Origin: Anaerocolumna sp.
Lineage (GTDB): Bacteria > Bacillota > Clostridia > Lachnospirales > Lachnospiraceae
DNA: 35,383 bases
Assembly (NCBI GenBank): GCA_029256725.1
Contig: JAQSXJ010000086.1
Location: 1 to 35,383, forward strand
Direction of reading: 5' to 3'
Position numbers and translations under genes: made by a program. The notes below the pieces were generated by a model. The model saw only the letters and a program-made list of their open reading frames with translations. It did no database searches and had not been told where the DNA came from. Below, piece by piece: positions 25,309 to 33,297 of the stretch (positions within the stretch are counted from its first letter, which is position 1; every line of letters begins with the position of its first letter).

Positions 25309-26187
25309 CTAGTATAATTTAAAGGATTTAACCACAGTATCGAGTTCAGTAGCATTGAGACGGTTGCTCTCAACCATTTTTCTGGTGTCGGAGGTTAGAG
25401 AGACGATATCGGTATCCCTTGCAGCTACATCGCTGACACCGGCAGAGGAATCCTCCACCATGTTATTGATCTCACCTACGGAAGTGCTGATATTCTTTAG
25501 TTCGTCTTTTAACAGATTAATTCCACCGTGGATAGATTCCAGAGCCTTATTAATATCTTTGGCATTTTCTGTTTTAAGCTCTGATGATGGAACGGCTGTA
25601 GCATTTCCATCATGCTGCATACCCTCCGGTCCCTGACCAAATTCCATGTTATGAAAAGGAATGATATAGGTAACACTAGGTGTGCTTTCACTATCAGAAG
25701 TAAAAACATTGCTCTGAGAGCTTGTACCACTTGCAAGGGAATTTTGAAAGTTGGTTTCGTCAGAAATACTTGTGCCTGTTAAGGAATCATCAGTACTATA
25801 TAAAATGGTACCATCTGTATTCACAAGACTTATTCCGGTACGGTAGGTATCCATATTCATAAACATACTAACATAGTTTTCGATGCTTTCTGTATCGGTG
25901 GTGCCAGAGGATTGCAGCAAGGATTTTATTTCCTGGGACTGCATAAGAAATTGAGCGGAGTTACAGATAGAGGATACGGACTCGCTGATATTCTTATTAT
26001 AGGAGTCCGCCAGGTTCTTCATTGTAAGCTTGGTATTATCTGTAATCGTGCTTTTGGATACTCTGTTAATAGCAGTAAAATTCACTGCAGATGCAATAAT
26101 GATAAAGAAAGCACACAGCAGTGAGATCTTTACTTTAATTGAGAGAGTACGATGCTGTTTTTCTCCGGATTTGTTATTTTCTTTCAT
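25309..26187 (-). CDS. Methyl-accepting chemotaxis protein with a large internal deletion
   Basis: The 292-residue product starts with a membrane helix (about residues 18-41) and a Cache-like sensor (about 45-190, with GISLVNTDGTILYST). The sensor then ends abruptly. The frame runs straight into the C-terminal part of a chemoreceptor signalling domain (ISTSVGEINNMVEDSSAGVS, DVAARDTDIVSLTSDTRKM and the ending VVKSFKL). The second membrane helix, HAMP domain and the conserved hairpin tip that binds CheW/CheA are all missing, so a normal receptor of about 570-690 residues has lost its middle in frame. Without the second helix the tail would lie outside the cell. It is probably non-functional, though still open. 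The ribosome site is aggtgg. I call it CDS because the frame is intact. Confidence 0.7.
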   Translation of the reverse strand: MKENNKSGEKQHRTLSIKVKISLLCAFFIIIASAVNFTAINRVSKSTITDNTKLTMKNLADSYNKNISESVSSICNSAQFLMQSQEIKSLLQSSGTTDTESIENYVSMFMNMDTYRTGISLVNTDGTILYSTDDSLTGTSISDETNFQNSLASGTSSQSNVFTSDSESTPSVTYIIPFHNMEFGQGPEGMQHDGNATAVPSSELKTENAKDINKALESIHGGINLLKDELKNISTSVGEINNMVEDSSAGVSDVAARDTDIVSLTSDTRKMVESNRLNATELDTVVKSFKLY

Positions 26188-26363
26188 TCAACCACCTATT
26201 ACGCCAGGGCATAGTTTTGTCAGGATGCCCTTTTTGTCCCTTTCTGTCTGAAAATATATAATTGTGGAGAAAGAATACCAAATGATTATGTAACAAATAT
26301 GTATAAGTTGTGAAAAATGAGTGAATCGTAAGCGTAAGAAAGTGGTACTTAAGAAGACAACTG

Positions 26364-26404
26364 CTGAAATGAATAGTCCTGCGTAGACAGGATATTCATT
26401 TCAG
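26364..26404. terminator. Hairpin after the metallophosphoesterase gene
   Basis: ctgaaatgaat / attcatttcag are perfect arms with a nested agtcctg / caggat hairpin. There is no clear T-run on the minus strand, so function as a terminator is uncertain. Confidence 0.4.
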
Positions 26405-26419
26405 CCAGGAACCCTTTTA

Positions 26420-27313
26420 TCAGGGTGAAAAAAAATTTTTTAACGGAACAGGGCCCTCAAGTGGAGTACGTTCAACATAGAGAGTACGATCAGGTCTTGT
26501 TTTCACAGACCACTTAACCAGGGTAATGGATTGATTTTCAATCTCGATCGTGGTAATGCATCTGGGATGAACACAGCTGCCGTCATTGAAATACAAGGGT
26601 TCGCCTACAGCAGGGAAGGCAGGTCTGTGAGTATGGCCTGCAATCAACATTTTATTGTGTTTCTTTGTCCAATTAATAAGATGATTCTCCACCTTTTCCT
26701 TCTTGTTATAATTTTTTGAGGCACTGGTCGGATCTTTTACACCAATAAGTTCAAAGGGTCGCCAAAGATAACGTACCAGGAATCTGGCAAGGCGCCATAA
26801 GGTGTCATTAAAGTAATCTGCCTGATGTCCGTGAACCAGCAAAATTTTATGGTTTGTATTAGCTATTCGAAGAACGAGAGCTTCCCTTATACGGATATCT
26901 GGCAGCAAAGCAACCTGCTTCTTTAAGCTTTCATCATAAAAGGAAGTAAAGTGTTCTCTGGCAAAGGACGGGTTTCTTTTTACAATATCGTGATTACCGT
27001 AAAGCATATAAAAACGCTTACTTTCATAGAATTTGGACATCAGCCAGAAAGCATAGCTATGAGTAGAAATAATGTCCTCCTCCGATCTGTTTTCCCAGAG
27101 CTCATCTCCGTCCCCTAGTTCAATATAAATATAATTCTTATCATAATAATAGGACAGAGCCGCAAAATACAGATTCTGGTTGTTAAACAGATTATCACCC
27201 CAGTTACCGATTCCTCTGTGGCAGTCACTGATAAGCACAATCTTGGTATTTTTCTTAAGTATAAGTTCCTCTGCATTTAAATAAGCGTCGGTCAGCTTCT
27301 TATCCACAGACAA
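26420..27313 (-). CDS. Calcineurin-like metallophosphoesterase
   Basis: The 297-residue cytoplasmic protein shows the full set of metal-binding motifs: SDCHRG (Asp30, His32), GDGDELWE, GNHD, LLVHGHQAD and AGHTHRPAF. The order and spacing are those of two-metal phosphoesterases, closest to the UDP-2,3-diacylglucosamine hydrolase-like group, although Gram-positive relatives act on other, unknown substrates. It lies 30 bp downstream of the DUF4474 gene on the same strand, and the two are probably an operon. The C-terminal 40 residues (after HPRCITTIEI) form a final beta-strand region. Confidence 0.85.
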   Translation of the reverse strand: MSVDKKLTDAYLNAEELILKKNTKIVLISDCHRGIGNWGDNLFNNQNLYFAALSYYYDKNYIYIELGDGDELWENRSEEDIISTHSYAFWLMSKFYESKRFYMLYGNHDIVKRNPSFAREHFTSFYDESLKKQVALLPDIRIREALVLRIANTNHKILLVHGHQADYFNDTLWRLARFLVRYLWRPFELIGVKDPTSASKNYNKKEKVENHLINWTKKHNKMLIAGHTHRPAFPAVGEPLYFNDGSCVHPRCITTIEIENQSITLVKWSVKTRPDRTLYVERTPLEGPVPLKNFFSP

Positions 27314-27343
27314 TTATAACACCTCCCATCCCAGCCGTTTTCT

Positions 27344-28366
27344 TTACTGTTTATGCTCTTTTGCACTAAGGGCAGCGGCTTTACTCTCTGTATTAAACTG
27401 CTGCAGGCGTTTATAATCCTTAAAGATATCAGGAGTATTTCTGATATTGAGTATCTTATTATACATTTTAGGCGCTTCATCTTTTACTAATATGAATTTA
27501 TCCAGTGGATCTCCAATAAGTTTTGTTGCTTCATTATATGCATAACAATTTCGTTTATTGTTGGTTTGCATAATGAAATCCATAACGGCATTTCTTGTAA
27601 GCGGCTGCTTGGAGCGGGGCTTATCAAAAACGAAGCCTACGGTATTGTTCGTATAAGCTATTTCACTTTTTTTATAGCCGGCTTTTATTAAAGCTTCGAT
27701 AAAGATATCTCGCATTTCCTCGTTCTTTAGAGTTATCTGGGCATGCATAACCAGATCTTCCGGCTCGGAAAATTCACCTAGACGAAAACCGGTAAGCCAC
27801 CAATGAAGGTCGCTGCGATAAAAAAGTACTTTATTTTTCTTAATAAGAGTAAAAGCCATAGGCATCCGCTCTTCGTCAGTAACACATTCATAGAAAGTTC
27901 CGTAGAAAAGACCGGGAATATCTATTAAAGGTACAGTGGTATTATAGATACCGATTTCACAGCCTGTAGTCATACCATACTGGCCTTTCCAGAACTCGAT
28001 CATCCATTTCTTGCCATCATAATCAAAATATATTGGTTCGCAGTCTATTATCATGCTAAAGGCAGCACAGCCTTCATCATAAAGTCTACAGTAACCGCAT
28101 TCACGCTGCCAGCAATTCATCAGGGAATAGAACATATTCTGAGGGCGGTAATATGCAAATCCGAAAGGGGCTAATTCCTTGTTGAGATCAATAAGTTTAT
28201 TAGCCTGGGCATCAGCAAGGATAAGCGCCAGCTCAGTTTCCGCTTCAAAACTGGTGGCCCTTACCTGAGGCAGGGATAAGGATTCTTTTATTTCGTTCTT
28301 TAAAGTTTTTTTCTTTATAAATAATCTGCTGAAAGATGGATAATACTTTCTATCAAGTTTCTTCAT
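27344..28366 (-). CDS. DUF4474 domain protein
   Basis: The 340-residue protein has a hydrophilic N terminus and no signal peptide. The middle (about residues 65-235) carries the block FDYDGKKWMIEFWKGQYGMT followed by TGCEIGIY, which I recall as DUF4474, and the motif NCWQRECGYCRLYDEGCAAF with four cysteines. Function is unknown. The C-terminal about 60 residues (YNKILNIRNTPDIFKDYKRL) look like a separate helical tail. It starts behind aaggagtcc and is the first gene of an operon with the metallophosphoesterase, suggesting linked action on a phosphorylated compound or cell envelope (inference). Confidence 0.7.
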   Translation of the reverse strand: MKKLDRKYYPSFSRLFIKKKTLKNEIKESLSLPQVRATSFEAETELALILADAQANKLIDLNKELAPFGFAYYRPQNMFYSLMNCWQRECGYCRLYDEGCAAFSMIIDCEPIYFDYDGKKWMIEFWKGQYGMTTGCEIGIYNTTVPLIDIPGLFYGTFYECVTDEERMPMAFTLIKKNKVLFYRSDLHWWLTGFRLGEFSEPEDLVMHAQITLKNEEMRDIFIEALIKAGYKKSEIAYTNNTVGFVFDKPRSKQPLTRNAVMDFIMQTNNKRNCYAYNEATKLIGDPLDKFILVKDEAPKMYNKILNIRNTPDIFKDYKRLQQFNTESKAAALSAKEHKQ

Positions 28367-28390
28367 AAAAGGACTCCTTCCGATTATATT

Positions 28391-28460
28391 TAAGTTGAAT
28401 TGAGTTTTAACTACTTCCAGATATTATAAGTCAATATTTTTAATTCTAAAATTCAACTTA
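28391..28460. repeat. Second inverted pair of taagttgaatt
   Basis: taagttgaatt (28391-28401) and aattcaactta (28450-28460) are exact arms about 50 bp apart, just upstream of the DUF4474 operon start. The same arms occur at 16864 and 17005. The rest of the 28367-28692 gap shows no gene. Confidence 0.45.
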
Positions 28461-28692
28461 TATCGTAAAAAAATATGCATAATATAAAGAATATGCTATA
28501 TTATCATATTCCAAAGGCAGTCAGGGTGTTAATTAAATATTTTGTGATAATAATAACAATTATTAGTTGCATATTTAACAAAGTTGGATTACAATGAGGC
28601 TGTAAGATAGATTAACATCTCTGCGGCAGAAGGAACAAAGAATGTGCTGCATTCGAAATTAGATAAATAAATCATCCTCAGGAGGTAGCATT

Positions 28693-30024
28693 ATGAGTAA
28701 GATAATAGTAGTAGGAGCCAATCATGCCGGGACAGCTGCATTAAATACGATTCTGGATAATTTTAAAGGGAATGAAGTAACAGCCTTTGATTCTAATTCC
28801 AACATAAGTTTTTTAGGCTGTGGAATGGCATTATGGATTGGAAAACAGATTAGCGGACCGGAAGGATTGTTCTATTCTAACAAAGAGAAGTTAGAGAACA
28901 AAGGTGCTAGAATCTATATGGAGACACCTGTTGAATCCATTGATTATGATAATAGAATTGTTCATGCTAAGGGAAAAGACGGCACGGAGTATCATGAAAG
29001 TTATGATAAACTCATTTTAGCTACCGGCTCAGTTCCTATTGTACCTAATATAGAAGGCATTCATTTGAAGAATGTGCAACTGGTCAAACTGTACCAGAAT
29101 GCAGAAGAAGTAATTGAGAAATTAAAAGATGAAGCCGTTAAAGATGTTGTCGTTGTTGGAGCCGGATATATAGGTGTGGAACTTGCAGAAGCATTTGTTC
29201 GCTGCGGTAAAGAAGTTACTCTGGTTGATTGTGCAGATACCTGCCTGTCCGGATATTATGATAAAGATTTCACAGATATAATGAGAGAAAACCTTAAAAA
29301 ACATGGTGTGAAGGTTGCATTTGAAGAGACAGTACAAAAGCTGGAAGGCAAGGATAAAGTCGAAAAGGTAATAACGGATAAGTCGGAATATAAAGCAGAC
29401 ATGGTTATTATGGCAATAGGATTTAAGCCAAATACAGCACTTGGAAACTCTCAGCTTAAGCTATTTAAAAACGGTGCTTTTCTGGTAGATAAACAACAGG
29501 AAACTAGTGTTAAAGGAGTATATGCTGTAGGCGACTGTGCAACAGTTTACGATAATTCCATACAAGAGGTTAATTACATTGCGCTTGCCTCCAATGCTGT
29601 GAGGTCAGGTATAGTTGCCGGAAATAACAGTTGTGGCAAAGAACTGGAATCCGGTGGAGTTCAGGGATCTAATGGTATCAGCATCTGGGGAGTAAATATG
29701 CTCTCAACAGGTCTTACACTGGCTAAAGCTCAAAAGCTTGGGATCAATGCAGCAGCTGTTGATTATGAAGATTACCAGAAGCCTGGTTTCATGGAGGAAA
29801 ACAATCATAAGGTTAAGATAAAGATTGTTTATGATCAGGAATCCAGAGTAGTATTAGGGGCTCAGATGACTTCTGAGTATGATATATCCATGGGACTTCA
29901 TATGTTCTCACTGGCGATCCAAGAAAAGGTGACTATAGATAAATTAAAACTGGTTGACTTATTCTTCCTGCCACATTTTAATCAGCCCTACAGCTATATA
30001 GCTTTAGCTGCCCAGCAGGCATAA
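28693..30024 (+). CDS. nox: NADH oxidase-type FAD-dependent pyridine nucleotide-disulfide oxidoreductase
   Basis: The 443-residue protein begins with the FAD-binding GANHAGTAA loop. The redox-active cysteine is Cys43 in [12 protein letters not shown], as in water-forming NADH oxidases and CoA-disulfide reductases. The NAD-binding loop [17 protein letters not shown] (about residue 155), the FAD motif GVYAVGDCA (about 277) and the C-terminal dimerisation domain ([11 protein letters not shown]) are all intact. In anaerobes this enzyme removes oxygen by reducing it to water with NADH. A single cysteine and the length favour oxidase over thioredoxin-type reductases. It has a strong aggaggt ribosome site and its own terminator. 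Confidence 0.88.
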   Translation: MSKIIVVGANHAGTAALNTILDNFKGNEVTAFDSNSNISFLGCGMALWIGKQISGPEGLFYSNKEKLENKGARIYMETPVESIDYDNRIVHAKGKDGTEYHESYDKLILATGSVPIVPNIEGIHLKNVQLVKLYQNAEEVIEKLKDEAVKDVVVVGAGYIGVELAEAFVRCGKEVTLVDCADTCLSGYYDKDFTDIMRENLKKHGVKVAFEETVQKLEGKDKVEKVITDKSEYKADMVIMAIGFKPNTALGNSQLKLFKNGAFLVDKQQETSVKGVYAVGDCATVYDNSIQEVNYIALASNAVRSGIVAGNNSCGKELESGGVQGSNGISIWGVNMLSTGLTLAKAQKLGINAAAVDYEDYQKPGFMEENNHKVKIKIVYDQESRVVLGAQMTSEYDISMGLHMFSLAIQEKVTIDKLKLVDLFFLPHFNQPYSYIALAAQQA

Positions 30025-30108
30025 ATACGTCTCATTAAAGTAGTAAACACGCAACGATAAAAGAAATAATGCGATAGATAACAGTAAAATAAATAATTGA
30101 TTTTTCTT

Positions 30109-30173
30109 AAGTACACCCTAAATAATAGAGTATCAGGTCAGTTTAAACTCTTCTATTTAGGGGGTACTTTTTT
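30109..30173 (+). terminator. Rho-independent terminator of the NADH oxidase gene
   Basis: The arms aagtacaccctaaata / tatttagggggtactt enclose a smaller gagt...actc hairpin and are followed by tttttt. The rest of the 30025-30344 gap holds only a small dyad tgcaaat / atttgca (30199-30221). Confidence 0.8.
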
Positions 30174-30344
30174 CTTGTTATCTTGTGAGTATCAGTAATG
30201 CAAATCATATGTGTATTTGCAGAGACCAATAATCTTTCGATGGACAGTAACTGTACATAAACAATAAAGTTTTTACTAGGTGTCTTAATATATTTACTTC
30301 ATCATATGTTTTAGATAGGGAAGCAAATATCGGAGGATTTAGAC

Positions 30345-31391
30345 ATGAAAAATACATTAGCAGGAAGAGGAAGGCAGATAGTTATTCTGTTATGTCTTTT
30401 GCTGGTGCTGCTTTTGGTATTCTATTATGGTATTAGTATGTACCTAGAGAAAAAGGGTGCAAATACAATGGTGATGGGCGGGAAATACTATGAGATGGTA
30501 CATATAGAGAATACAGAGGAATTAAAAGAGGATAGCCTTGTCCGAGCAGAAAGCTTAGTAGAGGAGAAGGAACCGGATCTGGAAGCTTATTTCAGGCCTT
30601 CCAGCCTTCCGGTATTAAATACCCGTTTTGACTGGAACTTTATAGATGATTATTATAACAAAAAACCATCAGAAATAAAACTGCCTTCTGACCTTTTTAA
30701 AACGCCAGAGGATACTATAATTAATTATTTCAGTATCTTACGGGAAGCTGCCAATATTGAAAAAGGCAAATCAGCAGGCTGTGGAACACTTGGGAATGCA
30801 GGAATTCCTTATCCAATAGCCTACAATTTTCTTAACGAAACCTATAAGGACAGATTGAGCTATAAGCAGTTCCGAAAGACATTTGAAAATATCTTACATA
30901 TCAATCTTATAAAATACCACAGTGTGCCTGTTTATGATAACAAAGAGAATATACAGCGTTATTTTGTAGAACTGGAAACCATTGAAGGAAATGAAAAGAA
31001 TCAGGGAAGTTTTGCGTATTATTACGGTTTTGTAGATCTTAAGGAAGAGGCGAAAGAATATAAGATATCAAATATTGAATTCCATGGTGAAAATTATTTG
31101 TGTGCCCCTTATCACGGCTGGGCATATGATGCGGAAATGTCTGTAAAGGTACGCTTTGGAGAGTGGTGTGAACTGATAGATAAGATGTATCCTGTGAAGC
31201 AGGAGGGTTATATAAAGAATATATCTTTTAAGGGAAATGACGGATCAGACTATCTAATTGTATTTTATCAATTAACAAATGATACGGATATAGAGATTGC
31301 CCAGTACAGGAAAGAAAGCAAAGGGGAGTGGGAGCAGATAAAGATCAATCCCGAAGACTGTGTAAAAGATGAGAACGATGCCGTTGAATAG
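30345..31391 (+). CDS. Membrane-anchored protein of unknown function
   Basis: The 348-residue protein has one N-terminal membrane helix (about residues 11-30, QIVILLCLLLVLLLVFYYGI) with positive residues before it, so the remaining about 315 residues lie outside the cell. The extracellular part is rich in aromatic and acidic residues, with the stretches KTPEDTIINYFSILREAANI and GFVDLKEEAKEYKISNIEFH, which look like a NTF2- or lipoprotein-like mixed fold, but I recognise no family. There is no lipobox Cys. The ribosome site is cggagga. It is a single gene; the convergent OadG-like gene follows on the other strand. Confidence 0.7.
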   Translation: MKNTLAGRGRQIVILLCLLLVLLLVFYYGISMYLEKKGANTMVMGGKYYEMVHIENTEELKEDSLVRAESLVEEKEPDLEAYFRPSSLPVLNTRFDWNFIDDYYNKKPSEIKLPSDLFKTPEDTIINYFSILREAANIEKGKSAGCGTLGNAGIPYPIAYNFLNETYKDRLSYKQFRKTFENILHINLIKYHSVPVYDNKENIQRYFVELETIEGNEKNQGSFAYYYGFVDLKEEAKEYKISNIEFHGENYLCAPYHGWAYDAEMSVKVRFGEWCELIDKMYPVKQEGYIKNISFKGNDGSDYLIVFYQLTNDTDIEIAQYRKESKGEWEQIKINPEDCVKDENDAVE

Positions 31392-31463
31392 ATCACGCAT
31401 GCTCAAGTACTACCTCACATTAATTAAAAAAAATTCATCACCTGAATATTTGGAATAAATATT

Positions 31464-31508
31464 ATAAGGCTGAATCAAACCTGAATGAAATGGTTAGATA
31501 CAGCCTTT
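31464..31508. terminator. Possible terminator between the unknown gene and the oadG-like gene
   Basis: aaggctg / cagcctt arms about 30 nt apart with T/A flanks lie between convergent genes. Confidence 0.35.
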
Positions 31509-31550
31509 ATGTTTACATTATTTATATTATAGATTCTATATAGGAACTAA

Positions 31551-31706
31551 TTACTGTCTATCCTTCTTCTTATCCAGAAAAGTTCTTTCAAACCATTGAA
31601 AAAGCATGACAAGTAAAGTAATTATAATGATAACGACAAATATACTAAACATACCTTTCCACATAATATCAAGTGATATCATAAGATCTTCAATACTAAA
31701 ATTCAT
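31551..31706 (-). CDS. OadG-related small membrane subunit (51 residues)
   Basis: The ATG at 31706 follows a strong ribosome site (gaaaggagtc). The product begins MNFSIEDLMISLDIMWKGMF, has one membrane helix (SIFVVIIIITLLVMLFQWF) and a charged end, FLDKKKDRQ. It starts 48 bp downstream of the oadB stop on the same strand. The small size, single helix and the WKGMFSIF motif match the OadG-like subunits that assemble with OadB in sodium-pumping decarboxylases. The gamma chain is needed to tether the catalytic part to the membrane pump. I recognise the class, not a characterised homologue. Confidence 0.65.
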   Translation of the reverse strand: MNFSIEDLMISLDIMWKGMFSIFVVIIIITLLVMLFQWFERTFLDKKKDRQ

Positions 31707-31754
31707 GACTGACTCCTTTCATCCTAAGGCAGTGGGTTCAATTACAACAGCAGA

Positions 31755-32894
31755 CTATTTTAATATAGTAGTTAACAGGTTTAAGATAATACCGCCGGCT
31801 AATACGGAAGCAATCTGACCGGATACGTTTGCACCGATAGCATGCATTAGAAGATGGTTTGTAGGATCTTCTTTAATAGCCATTTTCTGAACTACACGAG
31901 CTGACATAGGGAATGCAGAAATACCTGCAGCACCAATCATAGGATTAATCTTGTTCTTGCGGAACAGATTGACGAATTTTGCAAACATGACACCGCCTAT
32001 CGTATCAAATACGAAAGCGATAAGGCCAAGACCAAGGATTAACAGTGTCTGCCAGGTTACGAAAGCTTCAGCTCTCATACTGAAGGAGATGGTGATACCT
32101 AACAACAAAGTTACCAGATTAGCCAGTATGTTCTGAGCGGCATCGGATAAAGTGGTTAGAACACCGCACTCCCTTAATAAATTACCAAACATTAAAAAGC
32201 CAACCAAAGAAACGGAAGTAGGAGCAACAAACCCTGCAATAATTGTAACTGCAATGGGGAATACTATTTTAATTCTCTTTGATACAGATACCGGATTATA
32301 AGGCATTCTAATAAGACGTTCTTTTTTTGTCGTAACAGCTTTAATAGCAACCGGCTGAACCAGAGGCACCATAGCCATATACGAGTAGGCCGCGACTGCG
32401 ATGGGGCCAATATATTTGGATTCTAATATCTGGGATACAAGAATTGCAGTAGGACCGTCTGCAGCACCGATAATACCGATGGAAGCTGCATCACGAAGGT
32501 CAAAGCCTAAAATTATAGCAACTGTTAAAGTTAAAAAGATACCAAACTGTGCGGCAGCACCGAATAATAACATGATTGGATTGGATAACAGAGGACCGAA
32601 ATCAATCATGGCACCGATACCAATAAATAGCAATAGAGGAAGTGCTTCTGATGCTTCGATACCTGTCTCGAACAGCCACTGTATAATACCGTGGGTGTTA
32701 CCAATACCCGGAAGCACCTGGTCGATAACACCTGATAACGGAAGGTTAACCAGGATAGCACCAAATCCCATAGGAAGAAGTAAGCTGGGCTCATAACCCT
32801 TAGCAATAGCAAGATAGATTAACAAAATTCCTACAGCATACATGATTAATTGTGGAACAGTTACGGAAGTAATACCCGATAGTAAAAAATCCAT
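31755..32894 (-). CDS. Sodium-pumping decarboxylase beta subunit (OadB family)
   Basis: I start at the ATG giving MDFLLSGITS (32894), which has agggaga at the right spacing; the in-frame ATG at 32948 does not. The 379-residue protein has nine or more helices and is typical of OadB/MmdB/GcdB: LLFIGIGAMIDFGPLLSNP, then AASIGIIGAADGPTAI (the conserved Asp of the Na+ site), and GAAGISAFPMSARVVQKM. The beta subunit couples decarboxylation of a carboxybiotin carrier to export of Na+. No alpha or biotin-carrier subunit lies in the window, so the partner may be outside it. The gene is read through a riboswitch-like leader with terminator. Confidence 0.88.
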   Translation of the reverse strand: MDFLLSGITSVTVPQLIMYAVGILLIYLAIAKGYEPSLLLPMGFGAILVNLPLSGVIDQVLPGIGNTHGIIQWLFETGIEASEALPLLLFIGIGAMIDFGPLLSNPIMLLFGAAAQFGIFLTLTVAIILGFDLRDAASIGIIGAADGPTAILVSQILESKYIGPIAVAAYSYMAMVPLVQPVAIKAVTTKKERLIRMPYNPVSVSKRIKIVFPIAVTIIAGFVAPTSVSLVGFLMFGNLLRECGVLTTLSDAAQNILANLVTLLLGITISFSMRAEAFVTWQTLLILGLGLIAFVFDTIGGVMFAKFVNLFRKNKINPMIGAAGISAFPMSARVVQKMAIKEDPTNHLLMHAIGANVSGQIASVLAGGIILNLLTTILK

Positions 32895-32977
32895 TGTGAA
32901 TCTCCCTTCGTACTTGTAAAGCTTTTGATGTGTGTAAATAATCGCCAATTATATGATGGAATGTTAGTCTCTGACAT

Positions 32978-33114
32978 AAAAAAAGCCTGTACCCTAAATT
33001 AGGATACAGGTCTTGTCTTTTCAAATTAAACCAGAACATAAATGTTCGGCTGTTGGTTTAACTGCATGTCCGAAATACGGTTTGTACCATAACATGCTGA
33101 CTACTCCCCTATAT
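32978..33114 (-). ncRNA. Putative yybP-ykoY-type (Mn2+) riboswitch with terminator switch, upstream of oadB
   Basis: On the minus strand the leader begins auauaggggaguag and ends with acaagaccuguau, the two conserved parts of the yybP-ykoY motif (GGGGAGUAG ... AGCAAGACC). P1 forms between auauagg (33108-33114) and ccuguau (33004-33010). Between them are a gcaugu/acaugc stem and a long uuaaacca/ugguuuaa stem with inner gaacau/auguuc. The P1 3' strand also begins the terminator stem ccuguauccua / uaggguacagg, which ends in seven U (32978-33010). Ligand binding would favour P1 and antitermination. A Na+ riboswitch (DUF1646 motif) would fit the target better but I cannot check that motif. Confidence 0.55.
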
Positions 33115-33127
33115 CTGATTACCTTTA

Positions 33128-33156
33128 ACAGTAGCATAAATATAAGGGAAAGTCAA
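33128..33156 (-). promoter_or_regulatory. Promoter of the oadB leader
   Basis: On the minus strand ttgact (33151-33156) and tactgt (33128-33133) are 17 bp apart. Transcription would begin a few bases before the aptamer. Confidence 0.5.
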
Positions 33157-33297
33157 TAAAAAACCACATTTTTCAACAGGTAACAAAGAAGAAAAACCAC
33201 TGCTTTTTGGAATTCGGCTGACATTTTGAGTGGTCTTTGGTATAATAGAAATAACTGAGTCTGCATAGGACCAGACCAGTAAACATAAGGAGCAGCT

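Noticed and set aside
25355..25636. Plus-strand ORF of 93 residues
   Set aside because: It is opposite the chemoreceptor frame and its composition follows from that gene.
32401..32796. 131-residue plus-strand ORF
   Set aside because: It is antisense to oadB, which has full family signatures.
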